IMG/VR virus record: IMGVR_UViG_3300021425_000109
Coordinates: 1 to 31,899 of that record
Source of the DNA: a virus
Direction: 5' to 3' (one strand)
DNA length: 31,899 nucleotides
This document shows positions 31,532-31,899 of this stretch, piece after piece; position 1 is the stretch's first letter, and the number at the start of each line of letters is the position of its first letter. A program made the translations under genes and the position numbers. The notes beneath the pieces are model-generated. The model ran no database searches. It saw nothing but the letters and a program-made list of their open reading frames with translations, and had not been told where the DNA came from.

Positions 31532-31651
31532 ATGAAAGATTTAAAAGACTTAGAAAAATACTTCAACCTACCAGTTTGGTTGATCACCTTATTACTTTGG
31601 ATTGGAGCTGTAGGACTAGTCATCCTTATGGCACTTACTGATTCATTGTAA
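31532..31651 (+). CDS. Small single-span membrane protein, 39 aa
   Basis: This gene reads from an ATG at 31532 to a TAA at 31651. A charged N-terminus (KDLKDLEKYFNL) is followed by one hydrophobic helix (VWLITLLLWIGAVGLVILMA) and a short polar end, a typical 39-aa tail-anchored peptide. It is the last gene of the rightward operon, 29 bases before the terminator. It could modify the host envelope (for example superinfection exclusion), but there is no direct evidence. Confidence 0.6.
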   Translation: MKDLKDLEKYFNLPVWLITLLLWIGAVGLVILMALTDSL

Positions 31652-31679
31652 GTTTTTTTCATATTAATTGTTTATTTAC

Positions 31680-31712
31680 AGGAGAGGAGATTTAGGTCTC
31701 CCTCCTTTTTTT
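31680..31712 (+). terminator. Rho-independent terminator closing the rightward operon
   Basis: A 10-bp stem (AGGAG-GGAGA pairing with TCTCC-CTCCT, one bulged A at 31685, loop TTTAGG) is followed by seven T residues. It stands between the end of the plus-strand operon and the oppositely oriented terL stop at 31711-31713, which lies in the T tract. On the minus strand the hairpin is not followed by a T run, so it serves mainly rightward transcripts. Confidence 0.88.
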
Positions 31713-31899
31713 ATTTTATAGCATACCTTCCATAGTTAGGATAGGATAGTTTATGTACTACACTATATCTTAGGCTATCACAAAAGTGATTGTTTATGTC
31801 TAATGGTTTATTAGTAGGATTGCCATTTCTATCTTCTACATACTTGTAGCTTTCTAATTCTCTTATTGCATTAATGCTATCTTTTGTTACATGTAGTTT
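31711..31899 (-). CDS. terL: Terminase large subunit, C-terminal 62 codons (enters at window end)
   Basis: Reading leftward from base 31899 gives an open frame beginning KLHVTKDSINAIRELESYKY, then a DxxGNPTNKPLD stretch and NHFCDSLRYS, whose Asp is the third nuclease acidic residue of large terminases. It stops at 31711. This completes the N-terminal part at 1-935. The frames at the two ends do not join directly (a direct join gives a stop after four codons), so a short stretch is missing between them. Confidence 0.92.
   Translation of the reverse strand, partial: KLHVTKDSINAIRELESYKYVEDRNGNPTNKPLDINNHFCDSLRYSVVHKLSYPNYGRYAIK

Noticed and set aside
1-31899. tRNA genes, CRISPR arrays, insertion sequences, integrase and attachment sites
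   Set aside because: Nothing with tRNA-like arms, regularly spaced repeats, transposase or recombinase motifs was seen by reading; a tRNAscan and profile search would be decisive.
31719-31899. Terminal redundancy between window ends
   Set aside because: The last bases do not match the first bases. The two ends are different parts of terL with a small gap, not an overlap.

Overview
The window is almost the whole genome of a small tailed bacteriophage (siphovirus-type: HK97-like capsid, portal, tape measure and tail-completion genes, no sheath gene seen). The host is most likely a member of the Bacteroidota, probably a flavobacterium. The evidence is the very AT-rich DNA, starts preceded by A-rich leaders instead of Shine-Dalgarno sequences, and several protein families I associate with flavobacterial phages (the RGCLC...CC small virion protein, the basic peptide ending GQGR, and the DCGCDKRQEKLN protein). 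The large terminase gene is split between the two window ends: its N-terminal 311 codons read leftward off base 1, and its C-terminal 62 codons re-enter at base 31899. The molecule is therefore circular or circularly permuted, cut inside terL with an estimated 45-60 bases missing.

Layout: nearly everything is transcribed leftward (minus strand). In transcription order from 30917 the genes are: a tail assembly chaperone-like gene, tail completion genes, two tail-tip proteins (the larger 1557 aa, with a long array of two-cysteine modules), a prolyl-4-hydroxylase-like oxygenase, the tape measure, prohead protease, a chain of very small basic and Cys-rich genes, a small head-fibre-like protein, scaffold, major capsid, tail tube, portal, connector, an S74 self-cleaving fibre and further fibres. 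Next comes a lysis cassette (small membrane protein, M15 endolysin, holin-like protein) that ends in a 40-aa CDGSH iron-sulfur-type microprotein. After a 129-bp extremely AT-rich gap comes the DNA metabolism half: NinG, SSB-like proteins, a RecA/DnaB-fold helicase, a sigma-like factor, PD-(D/E)XK nucleases, HNH nuclease, DNA methyltransferase, a dNTP diphosphohydrolase-like protein, a DnaA domain IV-like protein and the terminase subunits. A short rightward operon of three small unknown genes (31010-31651) lies between the start of the tail operon and the converging end of terL, and is closed by a strong terminator.

How it works together: TerS/TerL package DNA through the portal into a capsid built by MCP, scaffold and protease. 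The tail genes build a long non-contractile tail whose tip and fibres recognise the host. The right-to-left half near NinG supplies recombination-type replication (exonuclease, SSB-like protein, helicase, resolvase-like nucleases) and a possible phage sigma factor for late transcription. I see no integrase, DNA polymerase, primase, repressor, tRNA, CRISPR array or insertion sequence. This suggests a lytic phage dependent on host polymerase. No stretch longer than 300 bases lacks a gene; the largest empty gap is the 129-bp AT-rich segment at 8298-8426.
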